The notes: a model not told the origin generated them from the sequence alone. DNA of 64,000 bases from Cognatundibacterium rugosum (GCF_014284365.1 NZ_JACOGG010000003.1:1-64000), one strand, 5' to 3'. Numbered from the stretch's first letter, positions 33,569 through 42,602 are shown. Numbers and translations: made by a program.

Positions 33569-35403
33569 GCGCTTTGTATTTGCAGGCTGATGACTTTATC
33601 GTTTTCCTGGATACCGGTCACGATCAGTTTTTGTTTGCCTTCCAGGTCCTGCTCAAACATGGCACGCGACAAAGGATTGATGAAACAGGATTCAAGCTGA
33701 TTGCCTATGCCACGGCCGCCATGACTCAGGTCTTTGGTACAGCGTGACAGCAATTCCTGTCTTACCATTGCGGGCATAGACAATTGAATTTTGCATTCTT
33801 CAAATAAACGGCGCGCCACATTGCGCAGCATGCCATCAAAAATACTGGCTGCGACTTCAGGATTGATAAAGTCGAAGACCACGATGTTATCGCCTATGCG
33901 ATTGAGTAATTCAGGACGGGATAATTTGAATTTGAAGTAATTGGCGATGGCATCGCGCACCTTGCTCTCAACTGCATCATAGGTTTCACCTGGCTGCACA
34001 TTTTGCCTGCGCTGCCCATGCTGGTCTTCGACAAAAATGCCGAGGTTGGAGGTGAAGACCAGGATGGTCTCAGAAAAATACGCTGTATCGCCACGTCCGT
34101 CGGTCAGGCGGCCATCTTCCAGTATCTGTAAAAATTTATCCAGAATGCGCGGATGGGCTTTTTCAATTTCATCGAATAACACGACAGAAAATGGCTTCTG
34201 CCTGACCGCATTAGTGAGTTCGCCACCAGCGTCGAATCCGACATAACCAGGCGGTGCCCCCAGCAGACGTGCACTGCTGTGTTCTTCGGCAAATTCACTC
34301 ATATCAAAACGCAGATACGCACGTTCATCGCCGAATACGAGTTGTGTCAGGGTCTTGGCTAACTCCGTTTTGCCTACCCCGGTTGGTCCGGCAAAAAACA
34401 GTACGCCACGCGGACGGCTGCCGCCGGATCTGGCTTGTGCGCCGGTCAGTCCCATCACCGAACGTTTTAGTATATCCAGAGTTTTGACAACAGCCGGATG
34501 CTGGCCCTTGACACGGTCTTCGATGAACTGATGTGCATTGCGGATTTTTTCACGCAGGTAGTCTTTGCGCCAGGGATTGTCGAGTGCACCGACTTTGTAG
34601 CAACGCACCGCATCATCAATCATGCGTATGCCCAGTTGTTGGCGGTCGGCCAATTCTGTGATGTCGGATAAAGCAGTCAGCGACATGCCCTCAGTCCCTT
34701 CAGTAAAGGATTTCAGGAATTGCTCACGTGTTGCCGGGCTGGCTTCGTTATAGCCAGCGAACAGCGGTGCCAGCTGAGTCGCTGCCGCATGCCGCGTTTC
34801 GTAATCCGGCCTGGCGATGACCAGACTCGCAATCTTTTCACTGTCCAGTGTCAGCCAGGAGGGCAGATCCTGGGCCCGGTTCACCAGCCAACAGACTGGA
34901 TTAAATAAAGGCTGGCCGCCAGTTTCACGCGGCACCACCGGCGCCGCATACAGGGATAATTTTTCAGCGGCGACGAAGAACCTATGTTCGGCTTCGCTCA
35001 GTTGCTCGCTATGGCGGGTCAGACGCGAAGCGAAGTCCAGAATCAGCGCGCAGCGTGCATCGCGTTCTGCACTGACGCGTTTCATCAGTTTTGCGAGACT
35101 CTCCAGACTCATCATCTGATAGCCATCACATAGCTTCAAATCAAATAAGCGGCAAGCCAGTTCTTTCGCAACCGGCTCGTCCGGGTACACGCGCAAACCG
35201 TCTGCCGGATCAAAAATCAGCAAGAAACGGAAGTCGCGCTGCCTGAGTGCTTCCCACAAGGCGCGCGCCAGCGGCACCAGTGCCTGGGTCTTGCCGACTG
35301 GCGTCAAAAAACTGTCGCGTATGCTGCCTGAAATCACAAATTGCGAGCGTATTGCTAACAGGCGCTGCAGATCCTGTAACCAGCGGGCTTGGCTAAGACT
35401 CAT
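33565..35403 (-). CDS. ClpA/ClpB-like AAA+ ATPase
   Basis: This 612-residue protein has one intact AAA-2 module: Walker A G-P-T-G-V-G-K-T at 339-346, pore loop G-Y-V-G at 386-389, Walker B V-V-L-F-D-E at 407-412, sensor region T-S-N-L-G at 451-455, and a ClpB-type C-terminal small domain (G-R-G-I-G-N-Q). Residues ~1-270 lack a Walker A but have strands and a hydrophobic D-F or D-P motif that could be a decayed first AAA module. No ClpN or ClpB middle domain is recognised. It likely remodels proteins. ATGA overlaps with both neighbours tie it to the radical-SAM and coiled-coil proteins. Confidence 0.87.
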   Translation of the reverse strand: MSLSQARWLQDLQRLLAIRSQFVISGSIRDSFLTPVGKTQALVPLARALWEALRQRDFRFLLIFDPADGLRVYPDEPVAKELACRLFDLKLCDGYQMMSLESLAKLMKRVSAERDARCALILDFASRLTRHSEQLSEAEHRFFVAAEKLSLYAAPVVPRETGGQPLFNPVCWLVNRAQDLPSWLTLDSEKIASLVIARPDYETRHAAATQLAPLFAGYNEASPATREQFLKSFTEGTEGMSLTALSDITELADRQQLGIRMIDDAVRCYKVGALDNPWRKDYLREKIRNAHQFIEDRVKGQHPAVVKTLDILKRSVMGLTGAQARSGGSRPRGVLFFAGPTGVGKTELAKTLTQLVFGDERAYLRFDMSEFAEEHSSARLLGAPPGYVGFDAGGELTNAVRQKPFSVVLFDEIEKAHPRILDKFLQILEDGRLTDGRGDTAYFSETILVFTSNLGIFVEDQHGQRRQNVQPGETYDAVESKVRDAIANYFKFKLSRPELLNRIGDNIVVFDFINPEVAASIFDGMLRNVARRLFEECKIQLSMPAMVRQELLSRCTKDLSHGGRGIGNQLESCFINPLSRAMFEQDLEGKQKLIVTGIQENDKVISLQIQSA

Positions 35404-36473
35404 GGTATTTGTCGTGTTTTCAGTTGACGGTGATGCAGCACAGGCGAGGCATCGGAGAAGACTGGCAGTTTATGCGCCGCGACCAGTTGTACCGGCAGCT
35501 CGCCTGCTTCCAGGCGGCGCGTGACTTGCAAATGTAAGCCGCGTGCTTCGAGCGCTTTCAGCAGCGCCGGGAATTCGCTGCACCAGCGGTCTTCGGCTAA
35601 ATGATCGAGTACGCTGCGTTCGTTATCTGCTTCGCTGACGGCACGTATCACATTAAAGTTGGCGCTGCTGGTTTTCGGATCGATACGCATGCGCACCATG
35701 TAATTGCCCCAGCTGGACTGGCGGAAATGCACGGTGCCGCCGTCGACAAACAAAGTCTCGGCGATATCCTCGACCTGATAACCCAGGTCTTGCAGGGTTT
35801 GTCCTAAGATCAGTGCGTTGGCTTCCTGTAGCTGACGCTGCAGGTCGGCTTCTAACGCAGCCTGTATCTGTAAGCGTAGCTCGGTTGCCAGCAAATCTGC
35901 TTGCGCGCCAGGCAGAGATCGCGCCAGTTGCGCGGCCAGACCGGTGACGCTGGCAGGAATTTGCGGCAGATGTGCCACGCGGCGCAGCAGGCGTGCAGCC
36001 AGTGACTGCGGTATTGCCGCTGCGGCCGCTTGCTCCAAATCCACATCGGCCTGTGCTTCCAGACTGCGTTCGCGGCGCAAGGCTTCGGCTTCAATTAAGG
36101 GTTGCAATTCCTGGTTCAGGGTTTGTAATTGAAACGCATAGGCTGCCAGCGTTTGCTCATCTTCTTGCTGTGGCCGTTTTGGCTTGCTGGCGCCAATTTG
36201 GGACGCAAGTCCTATCTTGTCGGCCAGCGTAAGCAGATGCGTGAACAGTTGCTCAGCCTCGTTAAGCTGCTGTTGTACCGCATTTTGGCTGGCGGCACCG
36301 GCCAGATCCATGAGCAGGGTTTGGGCATCGCGTTGACGCTGATGCTCGCTGGCCAGCTCCGCAGCCGCTGTGCGCGCACCGGCTACCGAGATGGCGGCGC
36401 GCAGGATTGCCGCTGACAGTAAAACGGTGAAAGGATCAGAGGTGGTGAAGATCGCAGTAATTGGTCCGCTCAT
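35400..36473 (-). CDS. Coiled-coil protein of unknown family
   Basis: This 357-residue protein matches no family I recognise. It has a short hydrophobic segment near the N-terminus (T-V-L-L-S-A-A-I-L-R-A-A-I), a long Ala/Gln/Glu/Leu-rich helical stretch (~35-240) with heptad-like spacing, and a C-terminal alpha/beta region (V-D-G-G-T-V-H-F-R-Q-S-S-W-G-N-Y then an alternating strand pattern). It is the first gene of the four-gene unit and overlaps the AAA+ gene by ATGA. A substrate or scaffold role for the ATPase is plausible, without direct evidence. No good ribosome site precedes its ATG. Confidence 0.65.
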   Translation of the reverse strand: MSGPITAIFTTSDPFTVLLSAAILRAAISVAGARTAAAELASEHQRQRDAQTLLMDLAGAASQNAVQQQLNEAEQLFTHLLTLADKIGLASQIGASKPKRPQQEDEQTLAAYAFQLQTLNQELQPLIEAEALRRERSLEAQADVDLEQAAAAAIPQSLAARLLRRVAHLPQIPASVTGLAAQLARSLPGAQADLLATELRLQIQAALEADLQRQLQEANALILGQTLQDLGYQVEDIAETLFVDGGTVHFRQSSWGNYMVRMRIDPKTSSANFNVIRAVSEADNERSVLDHLAEDRWCSEFPALLKALEARGLHLQVTRRLEAGELPVQLVAAHKLPVFSDASPVLHHRQLKTRQIP

Positions 36474-36507
36474 GACTGAACAAAGTTCGTAAATTGGCCA
36501 GAACAGT

Positions 36508-36525
36508 CTTCAAAAGAAGACAGTC
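36508..36525. other. Small hairpin upstream of the four-gene operon
   Basis: GTCTTC and GAAGAC pair around AAAA between the MBL stop (36630) and the first operon gene (36473). It could mark leader-RNA structure. No confident promoter was identified. Confidence 0.35.
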
Positions 36526-36629
36526 TTTCAGGACTTTGCAATATATCACGATCGTTTCAAAACACACACAATAGCGCGCATGCTGACCATGGTCGTACAG
36601 GTTAAGGCTTAGATCGCTTGCGGCCCATG

Positions 36630-37721
36630 TCATTCATGGCAGGCGAGGCACCAGAAGCTGCGACGGTTGCTGCCGCGGGTTGAAGGGAATAACCACCAGC
36701 GCCGCCCTTGCTGTGGTTCTGCGATATCCACCGCCTCGCCCATTTGCGGCGTACTCAGGCGCACACCTTGGCGGGCTGCGAGTTGTGTGATGCGTTCAAA
36801 CGGCTCATACCAATGATGCATGGCCAGATCAAATGTGCCATTATGAATCGGCAGCATGGTACGCGCACGCAGATCGAGATGGGCTTGCAGGCTTTGCTCA
36901 GGCTGCATATGGATGTCAGGCCACATAGGATCATAGGCGCCGGTTTCGATCAGGCTCAGATCAAACGGGCCCAGTTTGTCACCAATCTCCTTGAAGCCTG
37001 AAAAATAGCCACTGTCACCGCTGAAAAAAATCCGCAGCTCTGGGCTGATGATGCTCCACGAGGCCCACAGCGTCTGATCTCTATCGTGTACCGAGCGTCC
37101 CGAAAAGTGCTGTGCCGGCGTCGCTACAAAACGGATGCCGTCGATGTCGCTACTGTCCCACCAGGCGTGTTCGCGTACCTGACTGGGTGCTACTCCCCAG
37201 CGTATCAGTCTTTGTCCTACGCCGGTCGGAGTCAGGAAAAAAGCAGTCTTGTCTTTCAATTGCAGAATTGTGGCGTAATCCAGATGGTCGTAATGATCAT
37301 GCGACAAAATGACGCCACGCAGTGGCGGCAAATCCTGCAGGCTGATAGGCGGCTGGTGAAAGCGTTGGGGACCCAGCCATGAGAAAGGCGAGGCACGTTC
37401 GGAAAATACCGGATCTGTCAGCCAGAAGCCGCCGCCTATCTTCATCAGCAGCGTGGAGTGGCCAAGCCGGTACAGCGTGTTATCGGGTGCCTGCAGTAAT
37501 TCGCTCTGGCTCAGCTCACGCACCGGGATGCTGCCTCCGGGTATCGTGTGCGCGGTATCTTTGGTCAGGAAGCGCCATGCAATACGCAAATTCTGTAGCA
37601 AGCTGGGTTGAGTCAGCACGCGGCTATTTAGAAAGCGTTTGCCATGGCGCCGGCTCTGGCTGACGTCGCTTGTAGCGCTTGCTGACGGTGCTATTTGTGC
37701 TGGAATATCGGATGCAGACAT
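36630..37721 (-). CDS. MBL-fold hydrolase, NAPE-PLD/RomA-like
   Basis: This 363-residue metallo-beta-lactamase-fold protein resembles the NAPE-phospholipase D / RomA group. The metal site H-D-H-Y-D-H-L-D is intact, followed by T-P-A-Q-H, F-S-G-D-S-G-Y and L-P-I-H-N-G-T-F in family order. The ATG at 37721 has AGGAG five bases upstream. It diverges from a TetR-family gene with a 15 bp palindrome between them, so it is probably repressed by that protein. Its substrate is not known. Confidence 0.87.
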   Translation of the reverse strand: MSASDIPAQIAPSASATSDVSQSRRHGKRFLNSRVLTQPSLLQNLRIAWRFLTKDTAHTIPGGSIPVRELSQSELLQAPDNTLYRLGHSTLLMKIGGGFWLTDPVFSERASPFSWLGPQRFHQPPISLQDLPPLRGVILSHDHYDHLDYATILQLKDKTAFFLTPTGVGQRLIRWGVAPSQVREHAWWDSSDIDGIRFVATPAQHFSGRSVHDRDQTLWASWSIISPELRIFFSGDSGYFSGFKEIGDKLGPFDLSLIETGAYDPMWPDIHMQPEQSLQAHLDLRARTMLPIHNGTFDLAMHHWYEPFERITQLAARQGVRLSTPQMGEAVDIAEPQQGRRWWLFPSTRGSNRRSFWCLACHE

Positions 37722-37784
37722 AGAAACTCCTGTGCGTCACTTGAGACAATAGGGAAATACTTCAGTAGACTGGGGATAAATTAC

Positions 37785-37799
37785 ACTACACAGTGTAGT
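37785..37799. promoter_or_regulatory. Candidate TetR operator
   Basis: The perfect palindrome ACTACACAGTGTAGT has a single central base. It lies 64 bases upstream of the MBL start and 83 bases upstream of the divergent TetR start. A related GCATGGTGTAAA half-site follows at ~37823. Position and symmetry suggest the TetR binding site. Confidence 0.65.
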
Positions 37800-37881
37800 T
37801 TCATTTTCTGAAAAGTAAACTGCATGGTGTAAAATTCTAATCTGATTCCTGTTTTCCATTTTTCTTCGTTAAAACTGACTG

Positions 37882-38499
37882 ATGTCGACTTCTTTACGCC
37901 AGACTGACCGCAAACGTGCAGCAATACTGAATGCAGCTATCTGCGAGTTCCGTCAGCTTGGCTATGACGCTACCAGCATGGATAAGATTGCTGCTACCGC
38001 TCAGGTATCCAAGCGCACTGTGTATAACCACTTTCCATGCAAAGAAGATCTGTTCACTGCCATATTAATGCTGTTGTGGCAGCGCGCTGCCACGCAGGAT
38101 GATCTGGTGTATCGCAGCGATTGCAGCCTGGAGCAGCAATTGAGCACATATTTACAGCATAAGCTGAGCTTGTTCAGCGATCCCGACTTCCTCGATCTGG
38201 TCCGGGTAGCGATCGCTGCGACGATTCATACACCGGATCGGGCTAGGGAGGTGGTGGATAAGTTCAGACAAAATGAGCCTGCTATTGTCAACTGGATGCG
38301 CGCTGCACAAGCCGATGGCAGGCTGGCGGGCACGGACCCGCACTGGATGAGCGAGATGCTGATCGCGCAAATTAAGGGACTGGCATTTTGGCCGCAAGTG
38401 ACTATGGGGCAGCCAGTCTTAAATCCTGAGCAGCGTGACAATCTGCTCAAGCAGGCAGTGTGGCTGTTCCTGAGGGGATATGCGCAGGGCGGCGCCTAG
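37882..38499 (+). CDS. TetR/AcrR-family transcriptional regulator
   Basis: This 205-residue regulator has an N-terminal helix-turn-helix (S-M-D-K-I-A-A-T-A-Q-V-S-K-R-T-V-Y-N-H-F, ~37-56) and a C-terminal ligand domain of the AefR-like type. It is transcribed away from the MBL hydrolase with a palindrome between them, the usual layout for autoregulation plus control of the neighbour. The ligand is unknown. Confidence 0.88.
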   Translation: MSTSLRQTDRKRAAILNAAICEFRQLGYDATSMDKIAATAQVSKRTVYNHFPCKEDLFTAILMLLWQRAATQDDLVYRSDCSLEQQLSTYLQHKLSLFSDPDFLDLVRVAIAATIHTPDRAREVVDKFRQNEPAIVNWMRAAQADGRLAGTDPHWMSEMLIAQIKGLAFWPQVTMGQPVLNPEQRDNLLKQAVWLFLRGYAQGGA

Positions 38500-38681
38500 C
38501 TGGCTATGCTGGCAAAGCGGCTGTCCGACAGCCGCAGTTTGTAGTGGAAACTTCGTATTTCTATATTCTTATCAGGGTCTACGTTTATAATTTCAAGCTC
38601 AAGCCAGAGCGGGTAGATATTTGCTCTGCCAATTTAGTGTGTTCAGGGAACTAACTCGCCTGAAAAAAATCGAAGTGACTT

Positions 38682-39617
38682 ATGAATTCCGTTTCTCAAC
38701 CTGCTCACTTGTCGTTTCAGCAGCAAAAGCCCTTGCCGGTGCGTGGTCTGGCGCTTGCGATTGCCGTGCATATGGCCTTACTCGGGTTTTTGTGGGTGGG
38801 CGTCAGCTGGCAAAACCAGGCATCTACTGCGGTCGAGGCGGAAGTTTGGGATCTGACCAATCGCGAGGCAGCACCGCTGCCAACGCCGCCCGCACCCGAG
38901 CCGGAGCCGGAACCCCAGCCTGTAACCAAAGCCCCTGCGCCACCTGTGGAAGCGCCGCGTGAAGATCCTGATATCGCCTTGCAGCAGGAAAAAAAGCGTC
39001 AGGCAGAGCTGAAAAAGCAGGAGTTGGAGCGTCAGCGTGAACTGGCTGAAGAAAAACGCCAGGCTGAAAAAGAAGCCCAACTGAAAAAAGAACGTGAACG
39101 TGAAAAAGAACGCGAACGGGAAAAAGAACGGGAACGTGAAAAGGAGCGCGACAAGCTGAAAGAGCGCGAAAAAGCGGATAAGCAAAAACTGGCCGATCAG
39201 AAAGCACGCGAAGCGAAAGATAAAGCCGCTTCCGATAAGCTGTTCAAAGAGCAAATGCAGCGTTTGAATGCGCAGGCAGGCATGACCGGCAGCGGTGGCA
39301 GCGGTACGGCAGAAAAATCGACGGGTAATAATCGTGGCGACCCGAGCTATCTGGCCAAAATTGCGGCTAAAGTCCGTTCGAATATGAGTTATGGAGCGGC
39401 TGAGACGGCGGGTAGTAATCCCACTGTAGAGTATCGTATCGAGCTGTTCCCGGATGGCTCTTTGCGTGGCGGTCTTCGCAAATTGAAGTCTTCAGGGATA
39501 CCCGCATTTGATGATGCGGTGGCCAAGGCGATAGAAAAATCCTCGCCGCTGCCGAAAGATAAGTCGGGTAACGCACCGTCCAGCCTGGATCTGGTCTATA
39601 AAATGAAAGAAGAGTGA
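38682..39617 (+). CDS. tolA: Tol-Pal system protein TolA
   Basis: This inner-membrane protein spans the periplasm to link TolQR energy to TolB/Pal during outer-membrane constriction. It has 311 residues: one membrane helix (~22-42) with His30 in it, a proline-rich linker (P-E-P-E-P-E-P-Q, ~70-78), a highly charged coiled coil of K/E/R repeats (~97-195) and a C-terminal TonB-like domain. The helical part contains E-R-E-K-E-R repeats. tolB follows after three bases, but no tolQ or tolR lies upstream; a TetR gene does. Confidence 0.88.
   Translation: MNSVSQPAHLSFQQQKPLPVRGLALAIAVHMALLGFLWVGVSWQNQASTAVEAEVWDLTNREAAPLPTPPAPEPEPEPQPVTKAPAPPVEAPREDPDIALQQEKKRQAELKKQELERQRELAEEKRQAEKEAQLKKEREREKEREREKEREREKERDKLKEREKADKQKLADQKAREAKDKAASDKLFKEQMQRLNAQAGMTGSGGSGTAEKSTGNNRGDPSYLAKIAAKVRSNMSYGAAETAGSNPTVEYRIELFPDGSLRGGLRKLKSSGIPAFDDAVAKAIEKSSPLPKDKSGNAPSSLDLVYKMKEE
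39088..39170 (+). repeat. Internal repeats in tolA
   Basis: About four 18-base units encode E-R-E-R-E-K-like hexads in the TolA coiled coil. Synonymous differences between units show they are not recent duplications. Confidence 0.6.
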
Positions 39618-39620
39618 TTA

Positions 39621-40928
39621 ATGATGCGCCCTAATTTTGGATATTCCCGTCTGTTTAAGAAATTCGCCCTGTCCGCACTGGTGTTGGGTCTGGGCAGTGC
39701 ACTGCCGTTTGCACCTGCGCAGGCGCAATTGCGGGTCGAAGTGTCAGGCATAGGATCGAGCCAGATTCCGATTGCGATTGCCGGATTTACCGATGAGGCA
39801 CTGACGCCGCAGCAGGTGACCGCAATCATCCGTGATGACCTCGCACGTAGTGGTTATTTCCGTTTGATCGATGCCGGTGCCGTGATTGGTGAAAACAGTG
39901 CAGTCAATTTTGAAGAATGGAAAAAACGCGGTGCCGAAGCGCTGGCCGTCGGCAGTGTGCAGCGCCTGGCCGATGGTCGTTTTGACGTGCGTTACAAATT
40001 GCTCGATACCGTCCGTGGCAGCACGCTGTCCGGCTTTTCTGTCGCGGCGTTGCCGACCAATACCCGCGTTACTGCGCATAAAATTGCAGATGATATTTAC
40101 GAAAAACTGACTGGCGTACGTGGTGCATTTTCTACCCGTATCGCCTATGTAACGAAAGCTGGCAGCGAATACCGGCTGGAAGTGGCGGACGCCGATGGGG
40201 AAGGTATCCGGGTCGCGCTGCGTTCGAATGAACCTATTATTTCGCCAGCCTGGTCGCAGGATGGCAGTAAGGTTGCCTACGTCTCGTTTGAAGAGAAAAA
40301 GCCGGTGGTCTGGACCCAGAATCTGTTGACTGGTGAGCGACGCAAAGTCGCAAACTTCAAAGGTAGTAACTCAGCACCAGCCTGGTCGCCGGATGGCAGC
40401 AAGCTGGCGATCGCATTGTCGCGTGACGGTCTGACGCAGATTTACACTATCAACGCTGATGGCACCGGCTTGCAGCGCCTGACCAGTAGCAGCTCTATCG
40501 ATACTGAGCCGCAGTTTTCTGCCGATGGACAATCGGTGTACTTCCTCAGTGATCGCAGTGGCGGCCCACAGATTTACCGTATGAACGCGAATGGCGGAGA
40601 GGCGAAACGGGTGACCTTTAATGGTAGTTATAACATCACCCCGCGTATTTCGCCAGACGGCCGCACACTGGCCTATATCTCACGCCGTGAAGGAAAATTC
40701 CAGTTATATGCGCTGGATCTGGGCAGTGGCCAGGAACTCAAGCTATCTGATACAAGCAAAGACGAGTCACCAAGCTTTTCCCCTAACGGCCGCTACATTA
40801 TGTATGCAACGGAAACTGGCCGCCGCGCCACCCTCGCAGTAGTGTCCGTGGACGGCAAAGTGAAGCAAACTATTTCGGTCCAGGCCGGCGATATACGTGA
40901 ACCCACCTGGGGGCCGTATTTGAAGTAA
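39621..40928 (+). CDS. tolB: Tol-Pal system protein TolB
   Basis: This 435-residue periplasmic protein has a signal peptide ending A-P-A-Q-A-Q, an N-terminal alpha/beta domain, and a six-bladed WD40-like propeller with repeated S-P-x-W-S-x-D-G-S-K-type motifs (S-P-A-W-S-Q-D-G-S-K, A-P-A-W-S-P-D-G-S-K). It binds Pal and TolA. It starts three bases after tolA; ATG at 39624 is equally possible. Confidence 0.96.
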   Translation: MMRPNFGYSRLFKKFALSALVLGLGSALPFAPAQAQLRVEVSGIGSSQIPIAIAGFTDEALTPQQVTAIIRDDLARSGYFRLIDAGAVIGENSAVNFEEWKKRGAEALAVGSVQRLADGRFDVRYKLLDTVRGSTLSGFSVAALPTNTRVTAHKIADDIYEKLTGVRGAFSTRIAYVTKAGSEYRLEVADADGEGIRVALRSNEPIISPAWSQDGSKVAYVSFEEKKPVVWTQNLLTGERRKVANFKGSNSAPAWSPDGSKLAIALSRDGLTQIYTINADGTGLQRLTSSSSIDTEPQFSADGQSVYFLSDRSGGPQIYRMNANGGEAKRVTFNGSYNITPRISPDGRTLAYISRREGKFQLYALDLGSGQELKLSDTSKDESPSFSPNGRYIMYATETGRRATLAVVSVDGKVKQTISVQAGDIREPTWGPYLK

Positions 40929-41055
40929 AGCAGTACTGCGATTGTTTTTCTGGCGCAATACCCGCTGTCAGCGTTACACTAGCTGACGCGGAATTTGCTC
41001 CCGGTAGCAGTCTCAATCCAAATAACTTGTTGTCTATTTTTGATCAGGAGAGAAA

Positions 41056-41595
41056 ATGCAATTCACTTCCCAAACTAAAACTCTGGCAATGCTGGTATCC
41101 AGCGTTGTATTGTTGTCTGCCTGCGCATCCAAAGTACCGCTGGAAGAAAAAGCACCTATCGTTGAAAAGCCAATCGCACAGGCAGTGACTCCAGCTGCAG
41201 ATCCAAATGCAGTGAAAGAAGTGAAAACTGTGTCGGTTGATCCGCTGAATGATCCTAACGGTGTTCTGGCTAAGCGTAGTGTGTACTTCGACTTTGATAG
41301 CTATATCGTCAAAGATGACTACAAATCTGTGGTTGAAAATCACTCTAAATACCTGAATACGAATAAAGCACGTAAGATCCTGATCCAGGGTAATACCGAT
41401 GAACGTGGTGGTTCTGAATACAATCTGGCTTTGGGTCAGAAACGTGCAGAAGCAGTGCGTAAAGCGATGAGCCTGCTGGGTGTACCTGAGTCCCAGCTGG
41501 AAGCGGTTTCTCTGGGTAAGGAAAAGCCAAAAGCAACGGGCCACGATGAAGCATCTTGGGCAGAAAACCGCCGTGCTGATATCGTTTATCAGTAA
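41056..41595 (+). CDS. pal: Peptidoglycan-associated lipoprotein
   Basis: This 179-residue outer-membrane lipoprotein binds peptidoglycan through an OmpA-like domain. Its lipobox L-S-A-C has Cys23. The OmpA_C motif Y-F-D-F-D-S, then N-T-D-E-R-G-G-S-E-Y-N-L-A-L-G-Q-K-R-A, is intact. AGGAGAG precedes the ATG. It follows tolB and precedes cpoB, the standard order. Confidence 0.96.
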   Translation: MQFTSQTKTLAMLVSSVVLLSACASKVPLEEKAPIVEKPIAQAVTPAADPNAVKEVKTVSVDPLNDPNGVLAKRSVYFDFDSYIVKDDYKSVVENHSKYLNTNKARKILIQGNTDERGGSEYNLALGQKRAEAVRKAMSLLGVPESQLEAVSLGKEKPKATGHDEASWAENRRADIVYQ

Positions 41596-41631
41596 TCTGC
41601 GCTTCACCCTCACGGTGAATTAAGTTGACTG

Positions 41632-41670
41632 GCGCCGCTTGTTCTCTGACAGGCGGCGCATTTTATTTTT
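41632..41670 (+). terminator. Hairpin between pal and cpoB
   Basis: GCGCCGC (41632-41638) pairs with GCGGCGC (41653-41659) and is followed by ATTTTATTTTT. This is likely an attenuating terminator after the highly expressed pal gene. Confidence 0.6.
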
Positions 41671-41678
41671 AGAATGCT

Positions 41679-42440
41679 ATGAAACTCACTTCTACCCGTA
41701 AATCCCTGATTGCCGCAGCGTTTTTGGCTGCCTGCCTGCCATCGGCTGCGACCGCTGGTCTGTTCGATGATGATGAAGCGCGCAAAGCGATTCTGGATCT
41801 GCGCGCCAGGCTGGATGCTGTGAATGCTCGGCTGGACAACCGGCTCGATACCAAGGCAGATAAAAGTACCGCACTGGATCTGGCGAATGAAAATGAAAAA
41901 CTCAGAAGTGAAATGGCGAAGCTGCGTGGCCAGTTAGAAGTGCTAGCGAATGACCTCGCCAACGCGCAACGCCGCCAGCAGGATTTCTATGTCGACCTCG
42001 ACAACCGTGTACGTAAACTCGAACCTAAGCGCGCGGTGATTGATGGCCGTGAAGTGGTGATAGAGCAGAGTGAAGAGCGCGCTTATGAAGCTGCGATGAC
42101 GACCTACAAATCCGGCGACTTCAAAAATGCTGTGACTGCGTTTTCAGGTTTCCTGACCAGCTATCCGCAATCCGCGTATGCCGGTTCGGCGCAATACTGG
42201 ATGGGCAACTCTTACTACGCGCAGCGTGATTGCAAAGGCATGATTCCGGTAATGCAGCAGTTGTTAAAATCCTTTCCAGATCATCCCAAATCGCCGGAAG
42301 CGATGCTCAATATCGCGACTTGTCAGATCGAATTGAAAGAAAAGCCAGCAGCGAAGAAAACCCTGGAAGGCCTGATTGCACAGTATCCGGGAACGGAAGC
42401 GGCGCAGGCCGCCAAGAGCCGTCTGTCGGGCCTGAAGTAA
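41679..42440 (+). CDS. cpoB: Cell division coordinator CpoB (YbgF)
   Basis: This 253-residue periplasmic protein coordinates Tol-Pal with peptidoglycan synthesis. It has a signal peptide (to ~A-T-A-G), an N-terminal coiled coil (~30-110) for trimerisation, and C-terminal TPR repeats (A-Y-E-A-A-M-T-T-Y-K-S-G-D-F, and Y-W-M-G-N-S-Y-Y). It is the last gene of the tol cluster and is followed by three tRNA genes. Confidence 0.93.
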   Translation: MKLTSTRKSLIAAAFLAACLPSAATAGLFDDDEARKAILDLRARLDAVNARLDNRLDTKADKSTALDLANENEKLRSEMAKLRGQLEVLANDLANAQRRQQDFYVDLDNRVRKLEPKRAVIDGREVVIEQSEERAYEAAMTTYKSGDFKNAVTAFSGFLTSYPQSAYAGSAQYWMGNSYYAQRDCKGMIPVMQQLLKSFPDHPKSPEAMLNIATCQIELKEKPAAKKTLEGLIAQYPGTEAAQAAKSRLSGLK

Positions 42441-42526
42441 GCATTGAAATAAACAAGAAACGGGATTTAATCCGGCTCAGCCCATTGACATCAGGGCTGA
42501 AGCCTCATACAATCTCGTTCTTCTTC

Positions 42527-42602
42527 GGGTCGTTAGCTCAGCTGGTAGAGCAGCGGACTTTTAATCCGTTGGTCGCAGGTTCGAATCCCGCACGGCCTAC
42601 CA
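42527..42602 (+). tRNA. tRNA-Lys (TTT), copy 1
   Basis: This is a 76-base cloverleaf with encoded CCA. The anticodon loop CTTTTAA gives anticodon UUU. The acceptor pairs GGGTCGT with ACGGCCT (G-U at pair 1 and one internal G-U). The T-stem GCAGG/CCCGC carries an A-C mismatch at its middle pair, present in all three copies. Confidence 0.97.
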
